Source: JAMDCX01 sp049977145 (GTDB taxonomy: Bacteria; Planctomycetota; Phycisphaerae; WQYP01). From it: 31,670 nucleotides of DNA. Positions 7,819-16,215 of the stretch are shown one piece after another. The position numbers were made by a program, and so were the translations under genes. Numbering within the stretch: position 1 is the stretch's first letter; each line of letters opens with the position of its first letter. The notes under the pieces were generated by a model that was not told the DNA's origin, ran no database searches, and worked only from the letters and a program-made list of their open reading frames with translations. The stretch lies in the NCBI GenBank assembly GCA_049977145.1, contig JBMFGW010000036.1, positions 1-31,670 of the forward strand, read 5' to 3'.

Positions 7819-9816
7819 CAAACATACCGCCGCATGTGGAGGTTCGACCGTAACGGGCTGATCGGCGAGCCTTGCAGCGCGCGTTGGTTCGTGCCTTCCC
7901 GGCGCTGTGATATCCAAGTCAATACAGTTGTTGGCGCGATTATCAATAAGTGAATAATGAAACCCACTCGGGCCGCTGATCGTCCAGGATCTTAAATCAG
8001 CGGCACGAGTCAAATGACGGTAATCAAATAGATGATAGATTCCCACCACCGGCGTACCGCTAAGCGCCACGGTGTCGCCGCTGCTTAGGGTAAACGTATC
8101 GCCAATGGCGATGGAACTGTTGGAGGTATCGGCAAGATAAAAATTAAATGTCGCGGTCTGGCCATTCATATTCAGCCCCGCCGCCAGCGTCAGTTTCCCG
8201 GTCGTGGGGGAAAAGGTGCTGAAATTATTGATCAGCTTGCCGCCGCCGGTGAAAAAGCCGCCGCTGCCGGTAACCGTTACCGGCCCACTTACGGTGCCTT
8301 CACCGGCAATTCCACCATGGATACCCGCCGGTTGCAGACCATTGTGGTCGCTGCCCGTACCGTCCAGGGTCACGGCACCCGTGCCCGTACTGCCACCGGC
8401 TGATACCAGCAGCGTAGCGCCGCCGGCAACGTAAGTATCCCCATGCCAGTTGGGATTATTGCTGGTGACATCATCGTAACCCCCGGCATTGCTGAAATAG
8501 AATCCATTGACATAGCCCGTGGGGGTGCCTGCCGCATCCGAGACCGTTCCATCAATAATCACATTGCCCGGTACTTTATTGGCATGGCTGTCCCAGACCG
8601 CAATAACGTCATTAAAGCCAAAACGCGCCACCTGCGTTTGACTGTCATTAAACGTGATGTTGCCGCCCAAAACAATGTTGCCCGGACCGGCATAAATACT
8701 ATTGGTGCTGGCATTGCCGGCTGTGCCCATCGTGCCGAAGAATTCCATCGGAGCGTTAATGGTCAAGGTATTACTGCTGTTGTTGTAGATAGGATCCACA
8801 TAGGTTTGAAATTCAATAGGATCAGACCCATTGATGGTCACCGCCGGAGCATTGATGTCGGCAACATCAATCTGCGCGACATTAACAACTTTGTTGCCGC
8901 TGGCGGCCTGATCAAATGTAATGTTGGCGGTGCCCCGGGAAGAACTGGTAAATTCTGCCACATCACCGGCAGCCCAGGCGCTATTCCAGTTGGCCACGTT
9001 ACTCCAACTGCCGTTGGTGCCCGCACCAGTCCATGTGACGGTGGTGGCATTTTCCGTGGTGCCGGGAAGTTGGGCCTGCGCGGGAATCAGAAAACTCTGC
9101 ACATAGGCCAAATTTCCATTGGCGACATCCTCATCCACAACACCACTGATTCCATTGATCCTGCGCTGCCCATACTGCCAGAAATTCCAATTCGTAAAAG
9201 GAGCGGGCACGGTGGGTGTGCCGGTCTGTGGATTTTCTCCTTGGACGGGATTAGCTATCCAGAGATTGCGGTTGGCGACGGTGGAATTGAGATAGTCTTT
9301 TGAATAATTGATGTAGGTATAAACGATAGGTGTAACGCCGGTCGCCTTATCGACATCATCAAGAAAATCATTGACCCAGGCGGACGTAGCCGGGCTTCCT
9401 TCCGTCTCCAAATCCAATACGGGCCGCAGGTGGCCGGCGGTCATATAATTACAAGCTGCGGTTATAAACAACAATGCTTCTTCCTCCGCACCGGCTGGTC
9501 CGGAATCCATTCGCGGATGCGCAAAATGATAGACCCCGATCAGAACTCCCGCACTACCGGCACCGGCCATGTTGGAGGCAAGATATTCATCGCCGTAGTT
9601 GATGTACTTTGCGCTACCCTCGGTGGCTTTGGTCCAGGTGAATTGTACCCCATCGCCCGCCACCGCATTCCAGTTGATCGTATGCTGATATTCCGAAACA
9701 TCAATGCCCGAAGCGCGTTGCGGAATCCGGCGAAACATACCAAACGGTCCGGCGGAACAGCCGGAAAGAAGCAATATGCCACCTATTCCGACCAGAGCGG
9801 CTGCCAGCAGTTTCAT
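7633..9816 (-). CDS. GH25 lysozyme-like lipoprotein with autotransporter-type beta-strand repeats, 3' end chimeric
   Basis: From the ATG at 9816 the protein begins MKLLAAALVGIGGILLLSGC, a lipoprotein signal with lipobox LSGC (Cys20). An upstream in-frame ATG at 9876 would add 20 residues before it and is less likely. Residues about 37-225 form a GH25 N-acetylmuramidase domain: GIDVSEYQ (D39), WTKATEGS, GVYHFAHP, and the catalytic-type VLDLETEG (D135, E137). From about 245 a repetitive Gly/Thr/Asn-rich region begins with the TWTGAG...WSNVANWNSAW signature of autotransporter-associated beta-strand repeats. The last ~90 residues, after IDLDITAP (near position 7905), change to Arg/His/Pro-rich sequence; 62 of those codons lie antisense to the prohead protease. 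The original C-terminus was probably lost and replaced by read-through. The expected role is cell-surface muramidase. Confidence 0.82.
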   Translation of the reverse strand: MKLLAAALVGIGGILLLSGCSAGPFGMFRRIPQRASGIDVSEYQHTINWNAVAGDGVQFTWTKATEGSAKYINYGDEYLASNMAGAGSAGVLIGVYHFAHPRMDSGPAGAEEEALLFITAACNYMTAGHLRPVLDLETEGSPATSAWVNDFLDDVDKATGVTPIVYTYINYSKDYLNSTVANRNLWIANPVQGENPQTGTPTVPAPFTNWNFWQYGQRRINGISGVVDEDVANGNLAYVQSFLIPAQAQLPGTTENATTVTWTGAGTNGSWSNVANWNSAWAAGDVAEFTSSSRGTANITFDQAASGNKVVNVAQIDVADINAPAVTINGSDPIEFQTYVDPIYNNSSNTLTINAPMEFFGTMGTAGNASTNSIYAGPGNIVLGGNITFNDSQTQVARFGFNDVIAVWDSHANKVPGNVIIDGTVSDAAGTPTGYVNGFYFSNAGGYDDVTSNNPNWHGDTYVAGGATLLVSAGGSTGTGAVTLDGTGSDHNGLQPAGIHGGIAGEGTVSGPVTVTGSGGFFTGGGKLINNFSTFSPTTGKLTLAAGLNMNGQTATFNFYLADTSNSSIAIGDTFTLSSGDTVALSGTPVVGIYHLFDYRHLTRAADLRSWTISGPSGFHYSLIDNRANNCIDLDITAPGRHEPTRAARLADQPVTVEPPHAAVCLLPHHPRLAIKCGIHNAVHIHRPELLRDVPHNFPAAEKADGFWCVPIRYPHAGGQRGHNARG

Positions 9817-9876
9817 ACAGCACACCGATCCGGGGGGAGCGACGCTTGCGGGTGAGAAAAAGGGTTCAATGTACAT

Positions 9877-9910
9877 GGTTTAAGTATATATATATTATTT
9901 ATATGGGTAC
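9877..9910 (-). promoter_or_regulatory. AT-rich upstream region of the GH25 gene, candidate promoter
   Basis: A run of alternating T and A (TATATATATATTATTTATAT, about 9886-9905) lies directly upstream of the GH25 gene in otherwise GC-rich DNA. On the minus strand it offers several TATAAT-like hexamers. No clear -35 element can be paired with one of them. The rest of the 9877-10093 gap shows no gene. Confidence 0.3.
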
Positions 9911-10093
9911 AAATCTAAGGGAAAACGGCCCCGGCCAATCGCTATAAACCATGACACAGTAATAACTTATGAATGAATATCGAAGCACATTCAGGGGGGA
10001 ACTACGGGATAAAACAGCGATTGGGAATGGCGCCGTGTCATGGGCTGGCGGGCTTTCCTGATAAAAACAGCCACACTCCCGCCGGCCAACGTG

Positions 10094-11017
10094 TCATGGC
10101 TTTGGTGGTGTTGAGGGCGCACATGTTGCCGCCTGTTGTTCCAAGGTTTTTTCCTGCGCGCGTAACTTTTGAATCAACGTTTTTACTGCGACGAGTCGCT
10201 GTTGGAGGCGCATGTACCGGGACGGAGCGGGTGCTTCCGCTTGCCCGCGCAAAATCAGCCGCGCTACCGCCTGAACCGGAGGAGGAAGCCGGTTCAGGCG
10301 GCCGGGCTGAATTTCATAAGCCATTGATCGCCAGAGAATTTCCAGATGTCGCGTGCCCTGGCGACCGATCCATTGTCTGATGGTAAATAAATCCGGCTGC
10401 GCTTTGTTACCTTGTGGTACTGCCGCCGTGGCCATGCGCAGGGGCACCCCCGGCCCAACCGTCATAAGACCAGTGGTTTGAATCCCATTGGACGGTCCGG
10501 CGCCCGCCGGCAACGCACCGGCGGGCGCCAGACGCCGCGGAACAAAAAATATCAGATGTTGCGGGCGCGCCACCGGCGTAAGGGTTACAGACTTCCGCAG
10601 GCCATCACGAATCAGGGTGATGTTCAGTGTCGGCGGCACAGCGCCTTTACAATTTTCCGCACGAATTAATGCGAAGGGATTCTCCAGCGCCTTGCCATTC
10701 AGGGCCACGAGCAAATCCCCCGGCTGCAGATGCGCCTTAAACGCCGGACTGTTGGGAACAACCTGAACTACCAGCAGCCCCTGTTGCGATGAAAGCCCCA
10801 AAAGGCGACTGAATATTGGCGGAATTTTTTCCATCGCCACACCCAACCAGCGTGGGCCTTGCGGCGCTGTGGCCGCAGACTTTTTCACCGGAGCGGCGGC
10901 CACATTGGTGGAGGCGTCCGCAGCAGCCGCCCACGCGGTATTTTCGCCGCCCACTGGCGCGATGCCGACAAGCACCGCGGCGGCGACAATAATTCCAATT
11001 GTATTCCTATTTATCAT
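10094..11017 (-). CDS. Secreted PDZ-domain protein
   Basis: The 307-residue product starts with MINRNTIGIIVAAAVLVGIAPVGG, a hydrophobic signal peptide with probable cleavage after the TAWAAA region. A PDZ domain covers about 50-150, with WLGVAMEKIPP and a peptide-groove-type loop followed by VVPNSPAFKAHLQPGDLLVA and LNGKAL. No protease domain is attached. The middle is Pro/Gly/Ala-rich (around LAPAGALPAGAGPSN), and the C-terminus (about 265-300) is a Gln/Leu/Lys-rich helix, possibly a coiled coil. It lies 25 bp downstream of the anti-sigma gene in the same orientation, so it is probably part of the sigma operon and may take part in envelope stress sensing; that role is inferred from position only. 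A perfect 12-bp inverted repeat lies inside the gene at 10499-10529. Confidence 0.75.
   Translation of the reverse strand: MINRNTIGIIVAAAVLVGIAPVGGENTAWAAAADASTNVAAAPVKKSAATAPQGPRWLGVAMEKIPPIFSRLLGLSSQQGLLVVQVVPNSPAFKAHLQPGDLLVALNGKALENPFALIRAENCKGAVPPTLNITLIRDGLRKSVTLTPVARPQHLIFFVPRRLAPAGALPAGAGPSNGIQTTGLMTVGPGVPLRMATAAVPQGNKAQPDLFTIRQWIGRQGTRHLEILWRSMAYEIQPGRLNRLPPPVQAVARLILRGQAEAPAPSRYMRLQQRLVAVKTLIQKLRAQEKTLEQQAATCAPSTPPKP
10499..10529. repeat. Perfect 12-bp inverted repeat inside the PDZ gene
   Basis: GGCGCCCGCCGG (10499-10510) is followed after a 7-nt loop (CAACGCA) by its exact reverse complement CCGGCGGGCGCC (10518-10529). It encodes the Ala/Pro/Gly-rich linker of the PDZ protein, so the symmetry may simply follow from Ala-Gly-Pro codons, but the 12/12 match is striking. 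Confidence 0.6.
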
Positions 11018-11042
11018 GCTGTTACCGCACCCAAGTCATCTC

Positions 11043-11681
11043 TCAATAAATCGTCTGTTTTTTGCCATTGATCGGCACCACGGGGTACGCCATGACATGG
11101 TCCGGTCCTTCCGGTACCAGCACAATATGATCTGCCTCCGGATAGGCCGTGGTTTGCATCGCGGAGGTATTTAATGACGGCGCGATCAGTTCTTGTGGTT
11201 CCTGGGTGCCAAAGCCCGGCGGCAACCCCGGTGTAATATATTGAATCGTGCCCTGCTTAGCCCCCGACACAGGAGCCACCGCAACCTGTGGATTACTGCC
11301 GCCTGGCCCCACCGGTCTTACGATACCCATTCCGCCCCGGCCCAAATACAACCCGGCGGCACCGAATAGGCCCGCGGCGATCATGACCATGGCCGCCACG
11401 CGAACCCAATCAATACGATACAGGACCGCCGGGCGCGCTGCCGTCCGCCCCTCGAGCATCTCCCGCACGGCCCGTCGCTCGACCTGCCGCGCCAAAAAAT
11501 GCAAAGCCAGACGGCGCCATCCATCCGGAGTTTTTTCAATGGTTTTCAGTAGTTCCCTTCGTTGCTCTTCGGGCAGTTCATCATCCACCAGCATATCCCA
11601 AGCCATATCCGTATCATGGACTCCGGATACACGCCCTATGCGATCAGCAGACTCATCAGATTGTGCGAGAAACAAACCCAT
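11043..11681 (-). CDS. Membrane anti-sigma-factor-like protein
   Basis: From the ATG at 11681 (GGAG 8 nt upstream) the product has 212 residues. A GTG start at 11726, directly after the sigma stop, is possible but less well supported. The N-terminal cytoplasmic part contains MAWDMLVDDELPEEQRRELL and then KTIEKTPDGWRRLALHFLARQ, the helical layout of planctomycete anti-sigma factors that lack the Zn-binding HxxxCxxC motif. One membrane helix (VRVAAMVMIAAGLFGAAGLYL) follows, then a Pro/Gly-rich outer segment of about 100 residues. It sits directly downstream of an ECF sigma gene, the usual position for the cognate anti-sigma factor. The function is inferred from context and topology; sequence identity to a known family is weak. 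Confidence 0.65.
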   Translation of the reverse strand: MGLFLAQSDESADRIGRVSGVHDTDMAWDMLVDDELPEEQRRELLKTIEKTPDGWRRLALHFLARQVERRAVREMLEGRTAARPAVLYRIDWVRVAAMVMIAAGLFGAAGLYLGRGGMGIVRPVGPGGSNPQVAVAPVSGAKQGTIQYITPGLPPGFGTQEPQELIAPSLNTSAMQTTAYPEADHIVLVPEGPDHVMAYPVVPINGKKQTIY

Positions 11682-11726
11682 ATCTACAACTCCGTATCGT
11701 AACGGTCCGGACGGTCTTCCAAACAC

Positions 11727-12299
11727 TTAATCAAGCTGCCGGGCCGCCAGTAATTGCCGCAGTTTCTGGCGCGCCCGGAACAGCCGCATTTCCACCACCG
11801 CGGGTGTTACCCCCATGCGTGCCGCGATTTCCTTGTAACTACAATCATCCACATGTTTCAGCAGCAGCATTTCCGTATCGCGCGATGGCAATTTAGTCAT
11901 CGCCTGCCGCAAAAGCGTAGCTCGTTCCGAACACAACAATACGTCCAAAGGTTCGGGCGAACGCGCGGAATCGGACCGCATCACCGCCACTTCAGCGGCC
12001 TGGGCAATGCGTTTACGCGCACGCCCCAAAGATCGCCGGTGCATTAATGCGGCACGCACGGTCAACCGATATAGCCAAGGTTTGGCATTACTCTGGGATT
12101 GCAGAGTGGACCAGTTTTTCACCGCCGCCGCAGCGACTTCCTGCATGACATCATCCGCGCCCTGCGTGGTTTTCAATCGCGCCACCGCCACCGCCCGTAA
12201 CCAGGTTCCATAGAGGCGCAGAGCCTCCGCCGGCGTGCACGGCGCCACCGCCGCCTCACCCGCCACTGCCACCATCACCTTATCCTGGCGCGATTCCAT
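11727..12299 (-). CDS. ECF-type RNA polymerase sigma factor
   Basis: A 190-residue sigma-70 family protein of ECF size. Sigma region 2 (about 25-95) includes the TTQGADDVMQEVAAAAVKNW segment and KPWLYRLTVRAALMHRR. Sigma region 4 (about 135-185) contains LPSRDTEMLLLKHVDDCSYK and EIAARMGVTPAVVEMRLFRA, a clear helix-turn-helix. The ATG at 12299 has a very strong ribosome-binding site (AAGGAGG about 10 nt upstream). It heads a three-gene minus-strand operon with an anti-sigma-like membrane protein and a secreted PDZ protein. The sequence does not reveal which signal it answers to. Confidence 0.9.
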   Translation of the reverse strand: MESRQDKVMVAVAGEAAVAPCTPAEALRLYGTWLRAVAVARLKTTQGADDVMQEVAAAAVKNWSTLQSQSNAKPWLYRLTVRAALMHRRSLGRARKRIAQAAEVAVMRSDSARSPEPLDVLLCSERATLLRQAMTKLPSRDTEMLLLKHVDDCSYKEIAARMGVTPAVVEMRLFRARQKLRQLLAARQLD

Positions 12300-12341
12300 T
12301 CGCCGAAAACCTCCTTCCGAAAATCCGGTCTTCCTATCTAT

Positions 12342-12376
12342 ATTATACGTTGCCGGTTGGCCTGATAGTTTTCATG
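12342..12376 (-). promoter_or_regulatory. Candidate promoter of the sigma/anti-sigma operon
   Basis: On the minus strand TATAAT (12342-12347) lies about 43 bp upstream of the sigma start. Overlapping it is CGTATAA, preceded at 17-18 nt by GAAAACT, which resembles the GAAC...CGT layout of ECF-type promoters and would fit autoregulation. This is a motif reading only. Confidence 0.35.
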
Positions 12377-12559
12377 GATTCCGATGCGGCGGCGGGCGCG
12401 GAAATCTTATTGGACCCCGGGCGCCGGCCATATTAACTGGCGGGAATACCAAAGAGGCCGACATAAATGCCGCCGTTAAGAGGATGGGAACTGGGACGTG
12501 ACGCCAATTACCGCCGTTGGCCATAAAAACAGGTCATCTCCTGCAGGGTGGCTGGCCTT

Positions 12560-12640
12560 ATCAAGTCTGTCAGATCAAGTCTGGCGGAATTTGGGTATTC
12601 ATGGTAGATTGACAATTTGACGGCCGGAATATTGACGGCC
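12560..12640 (+). repeat. Two pairs of short direct repeats upstream of the GspE-like operon
   Basis: ATCAAGTCTG occurs at 12560-12569 and 12574-12583 (14-bp step), and TTGACGGCC at 12617-12625 and 12632-12640 (15-bp step). Both pairs fall in the 373-bp gap before the GspE-like gene. They could be regulator half-sites; TTGACG also resembles a -35 element. Nothing else is recognisable in this gap apart from the minus-strand sigma promoter. Confidence 0.35.
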
Positions 12641-12672
12641 CATAGCCGGGCGCGAAGACAGGAATATGCGCT

Positions 12673-14451
12673 GTGATGTACGTTAACCTGATTTATGTTG
12701 CCGTGGCGGTGGTCGTTCTACTGCTATGGGGGCGTTTTTTAGTTTGGATCGACAGCGATCTACCCAATATGCCGGAGCAGCCCGCGCAACTTTGGAAGGG
12801 CGTGCTGCTGGGATCTCTGGTCATTTTACTTCTAATCTGGCTGGTTGTACCCAATTTCTGGTTCGCCCTGATTTTGAATATTTTTATTCCCGCCGCCCTA
12901 GTGGGATATTACTGGCGCACGCGTGTGGCGGTTTTAGGTTCGTCCGGTGATCTCTTGGGAGTGTTGTCCGCGCAACTGGCCCAATTGGCCGCCGGGCGTC
13001 AGGCTAAAAAATCGGTGGCGCAGTTGGGTTTACGCTATGAAGGCAAAGGGGGGAAACCACTGCATCTCCCCGCCGTGGAAGACCCCGGTTACAGTGGTGT
13101 GGTACTTTTGGATCAACTGCTGATTCAGGGCTTGGAAAATCGGGCGCAGCGTATTGATTTAGTACCCGCCGTCCAGGCTTATGAAATGTCATTCACCACG
13201 GATGGCGTGGCTTATCCCCAATCTGGTATGCAGCGTTCCAATGCGGAACCTCTTATTCAGGCCGTCAAACTTCTGACGGGCATGTCCCTGGAAGAGCGCC
13301 GCCGGCCGCAATCCGCAATTTTCATCACGCGCGACGCGGATAATAACCAGGTGCATTGGATCGCCAATACCAGCGGCACGACCGCTGGCGAACGACTTTG
13401 GTTGCAGGTCAACATTCAGGACAGTTGGAAAATGCCGCTGGATCATCTTGGGATGACCACGGAACAATTAACGGCCTTGCGCACCGCGTTACAGGGAAAT
13501 GAAGGGTTGTTTATCGTTTCATCGCCTGCCCACATGGGCCGCACCACAACACTTTATTCCCTGGTGGGCAGTCACGATGCCTATACCACCAGCATTAACA
13601 CGTTTGAAATTAATCCGCGGGCTGATTTTGAATCCATCACGGTAACGCGTTTTGATCCGTCGGCGGTTAATGCCAGTTTCGCTAAAACATTGCAAAGTCT
13701 CATGCTGAAAGATCCCCATATATTAATGGTGGCGCAATGTCCGGATGCCGCGACTGCGGAACTGGTCGCTAAATATTCGCGGGAGGACCATCGCATTTAT
13801 ATGGGATTGCGGGCCAATGATGCCATGACCGCCTTGGAGCTTTGGCGCAAGGTGCTGCCGGACAATCAGATGGCGGCGGCCCCATTGCGGGCGATTATAT
13901 CCCAGCGGCTGGTTCGGCTGCTCTGCCCGACGTGTAAAATTCCATATCAACCTGATGAGAGCGTGTTGGCCAAGCTCAATTTGCCAGTAGGGCGGGAACT
14001 TTCCGCATTTAAAGCCAACACGCAACCCGCACGTGATCCGAAAGGCAATCTGATCAAGTGTCCGGACTGCGCCAGCTTGGGCTATCGCGGGCAAACGGGA
14101 ATTTTTGAGGTTCTGATCGTCGATGACGAGATTCGCAGAGCCATTGCGACCGGACGCCCCGCGGAAGACATTCGCACCATGGCCCGTAAAAACAACATGA
14201 TGTTTCTGGTGGAGCATGGATTGCGAAAATTTGCGCAGGGGCTTACTTCCATGCAGGAAGTCATTCGTGTATGCACCCCAGAAAAAAAACCGGCGGCGAA
14301 ACCAAAATCCGCAGCAGGAGCCTCCCCGACGGGTGGCAGTACGACCAGTGGAAAGGCCGGAAAAAAACCTTCTGATTCCGCAGTGCCGTCACGCCCCGGC
14401 GACGGATCAAAGACCGGAAGCACGGCCATTGGCGGAGCGGAAGAAAAATGA
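12673..14451 (+). CDS. GspE/PilB-like secretion ATPase homologue with N-terminal membrane helices and degenerate ATP site
   Basis: A 592-residue member of the type II secretion / type IV pilus ATPase superfamily. Two or three membrane helices occupy about 3-85, unlike classical cytosolic GspE. The RecA-like core is recognisable but altered at catalytic positions. Walker A reads SPAHMGRTTT (284-293), with Arg290 for the canonical Lys. The Walker B region reads DPHILMVAQCPD (347-358) where active enzymes read DPDxxxVGExRD, so Gln355 replaces the catalytic Glu. The usual 'HTNDA' His box reads RANDA. The tetracysteine zinc site is intact (C418, C421, C463, C466), and the C-terminal helical part follows. 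The tail (about 535-592) is Lys/Pro/Ser/Gly-rich. GTG at 12673 is followed at once by ATG at 12676; either may be used. It is probably a structural or regulatory pseudo-ATPase, co-transcribed with the CvpA-like gene. Confidence 0.8.
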   Translation: MMYVNLIYVAVAVVVLLLWGRFLVWIDSDLPNMPEQPAQLWKGVLLGSLVILLLIWLVVPNFWFALILNIFIPAALVGYYWRTRVAVLGSSGDLLGVLSAQLAQLAAGRQAKKSVAQLGLRYEGKGGKPLHLPAVEDPGYSGVVLLDQLLIQGLENRAQRIDLVPAVQAYEMSFTTDGVAYPQSGMQRSNAEPLIQAVKLLTGMSLEERRRPQSAIFITRDADNNQVHWIANTSGTTAGERLWLQVNIQDSWKMPLDHLGMTTEQLTALRTALQGNEGLFIVSSPAHMGRTTTLYSLVGSHDAYTTSINTFEINPRADFESITVTRFDPSAVNASFAKTLQSLMLKDPHILMVAQCPDAATAELVAKYSREDHRIYMGLRANDAMTALELWRKVLPDNQMAAAPLRAIISQRLVRLLCPTCKIPYQPDESVLAKLNLPVGRELSAFKANTQPARDPKGNLIKCPDCASLGYRGQTGIFEVLIVDDEIRRAIATGRPAEDIRTMARKNNMMFLVEHGLRKFAQGLTSMQEVIRVCTPEKKPAAKPKSAAGASPTGGSTTSGKAGKKPSDSAVPSRPGDGSKTGSTAIGGAEEK

Positions 14452-14511
14452 TTGGAACAGGCGTATGAATTGTTCGGATAACGCCGCGATTCGCCGCCGT
14501 AGTATCTTGGA

Positions 14512-16161
14512 ATGTTATCCATGATTGTGCAAATTATAGTTCTGTTATTTATTATTCTCTTTACGTTGTATATGGCCAACGAAGGGCCGCTTTCGGCTTT
14601 GCTGCTGTTGATAGCCAGTTTTTTTGCCTCAACCGTGGCGATGGGAGTTTATCAGGCCTGGTCCGGCCTGCTGCTGAGCCATCGTCCGGATTTTGCCTAC
14701 GGCGTAACGTTTTTGTTGACCTTCTTTCTCTCATTTTCCCTGATTCGAACGGCGTTTGACTACTTCATCCGCGGCGATGTGGAACTTCCATTGTGGCCGG
14801 GGCGAATTGTGGGTGGCGCATTTGGTTTTGTCACGGCGATGATTCTGATCGGGTCGGTGATGGTGGGCATTGAAATGCTGCCGTTGCCCAGCAGTATTTT
14901 GGGCTATGCCCGGTACGATAGCGCACAATCTCTGGCGGACAATTCACCGAATAGATTATGGCTTAATCCGGATGGTTTTGTCACGACACTTTGGGACATG
15001 GTCAGCGGGCGGAGCCTCGGCAACCACTCTTTCGGAAAAAACCATCCGCAGGCTTTGCGCGAATTCTATGCGGACCGCTATACGGTGCAATACGCGGGCG
15101 CCAAAGCGCTGCCGCCGGATCTGCTGCATGTCGCATTCGCTGCCCCCCTCCCGGCAACGATGGATAAGCGCTATGGAATTCCCGCCCAGGGGCGGCAGGT
15201 TATTTTAATACGCACGGAAGTCAGCCATGGGGATGTCCAGCCCAATGTCAGTTCCGACCAGGGCTATTTCCGCTTAACTCCAGCGGAAGTTCAATTGGTC
15301 ACCACCCACGGGAAAATGTATTTCCCCACCGGGTACCTTGAGTATGGGCGGGAATACATCCCCTTGCGACTTGACGAACCGATGGTGGATGACTACCGAA
15401 CCGTGCATGGCCGCCGGAAGGTGATACAGAACTGGATTTTTTTAATTCCTACTGGCGAACAACCATTGGTTTTTCGCATGAAGCAAACGGCGGAAGTAAA
15501 TCTGATGAATGGACTTTCCGGACAGCAACTGGAACCACTTCCGGCCTCCGATTATCCGCAACTTCCCTACAATAACTCTTCTCTTACTGTCCAATTAGCG
15601 GCCAAGGGACTGTCTGGGGCGCCGGTGCATTTGTGGATTATTCCCGCGGGTACGCCGCTGTCACATTTGCGTTTTGCCATGCAGGATGCGTCGGGAAGAC
15701 TGGGGCGAATTATGCGCGCAATGCAGGCCGGGAAACCTCGCTGGTCATCCGCGCATATCAATGGTACCCCCAACACTTCGTTAATCAGCATGTATCACCA
15801 GAACGCGCTGAACCTGCGTTTACATCATGAGGCCGCATGGGGGCAACTGCTGCCGGTATTGCTGACGTCGCAGATCGGCCCGAACACCAATGCGTCCATG
15901 ACCCGTATCAGAACTTATTTCCGCAATACCATTAAGCCGCTGTTGGCCAGCCAGCGTGTGGCCGCCGGGAGGCTCTCCGCCCAGGGGACACTTAATAAGC
16001 CCATTAAGCTCGGACCCGGGGATTATGATGTGCTGCTATGGTCGGATAGTGCCGCGCAGATTCGCGTGTGGTTAAAACCGGCAACCGTCACTTCGGGCGG
16101 CAAGGTCAGTGTGCAGGTTACCCCTGGAGACAAACTGGTCAATTATTCAATGAAGCCGTAA
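14512..16161 (+). CDS. CvpA-like membrane protein with large C-terminal extracytoplasmic region
   Basis: The 549-residue product begins with four closely packed hydrophobic helices within the first ~130 residues (IIVLLFIILFTLYMA, LLLLIASFFASTVAMGVY, FLLTFFLSFSLIRTAFDYF, GFVTAMILIGSVMVGIEML). This is the arrangement of CvpA (colicin V production) family proteins. CvpA proteins are normally about 160-200 residues; here about 400 further residues follow, without membrane segments and rich in beta-type sequence, with no family I recognise. The start is ATG 14512 or ATG 14521, three codons apart. It lies 60 bp after the GspE-like gene on the same strand, so the two probably form one transcript and may act together at the membrane; that link is inferred. 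Confidence 0.6.
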   Translation: MLSMIVQIIVLLFIILFTLYMANEGPLSALLLLIASFFASTVAMGVYQAWSGLLLSHRPDFAYGVTFLLTFFLSFSLIRTAFDYFIRGDVELPLWPGRIVGGAFGFVTAMILIGSVMVGIEMLPLPSSILGYARYDSAQSLADNSPNRLWLNPDGFVTTLWDMVSGRSLGNHSFGKNHPQALREFYADRYTVQYAGAKALPPDLLHVAFAAPLPATMDKRYGIPAQGRQVILIRTEVSHGDVQPNVSSDQGYFRLTPAEVQLVTTHGKMYFPTGYLEYGREYIPLRLDEPMVDDYRTVHGRRKVIQNWIFLIPTGEQPLVFRMKQTAEVNLMNGLSGQQLEPLPASDYPQLPYNNSSLTVQLAAKGLSGAPVHLWIIPAGTPLSHLRFAMQDASGRLGRIMRAMQAGKPRWSSAHINGTPNTSLISMYHQNALNLRLHHEAAWGQLLPVLLTSQIGPNTNASMTRIRTYFRNTIKPLLASQRVAAGRLSAQGTLNKPIKLGPGDYDVLLWSDSAAQIRVWLKPATVTSGGKVSVQVTPGDKLVNYSMKP

Positions 16162-16215
16162 TCTTGACACTTGTGCAGACACGTTCCTGATGCCCAATAC
16201 ATGCGGTAATGAGCC

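Noticed and set aside
8443..9303. 286-codon plus-strand ORF
   Set aside because: Antisense to the GH25/beta-repeat gene; its long open frame follows from the repetitive Gly/Thr/Asn codons.
9973..10380. 135-codon plus-strand ORF at the 3' end of the PDZ gene
   Set aside because: Mostly antisense to the PDZ protein, no ribosome-binding site, no recognisable motif.
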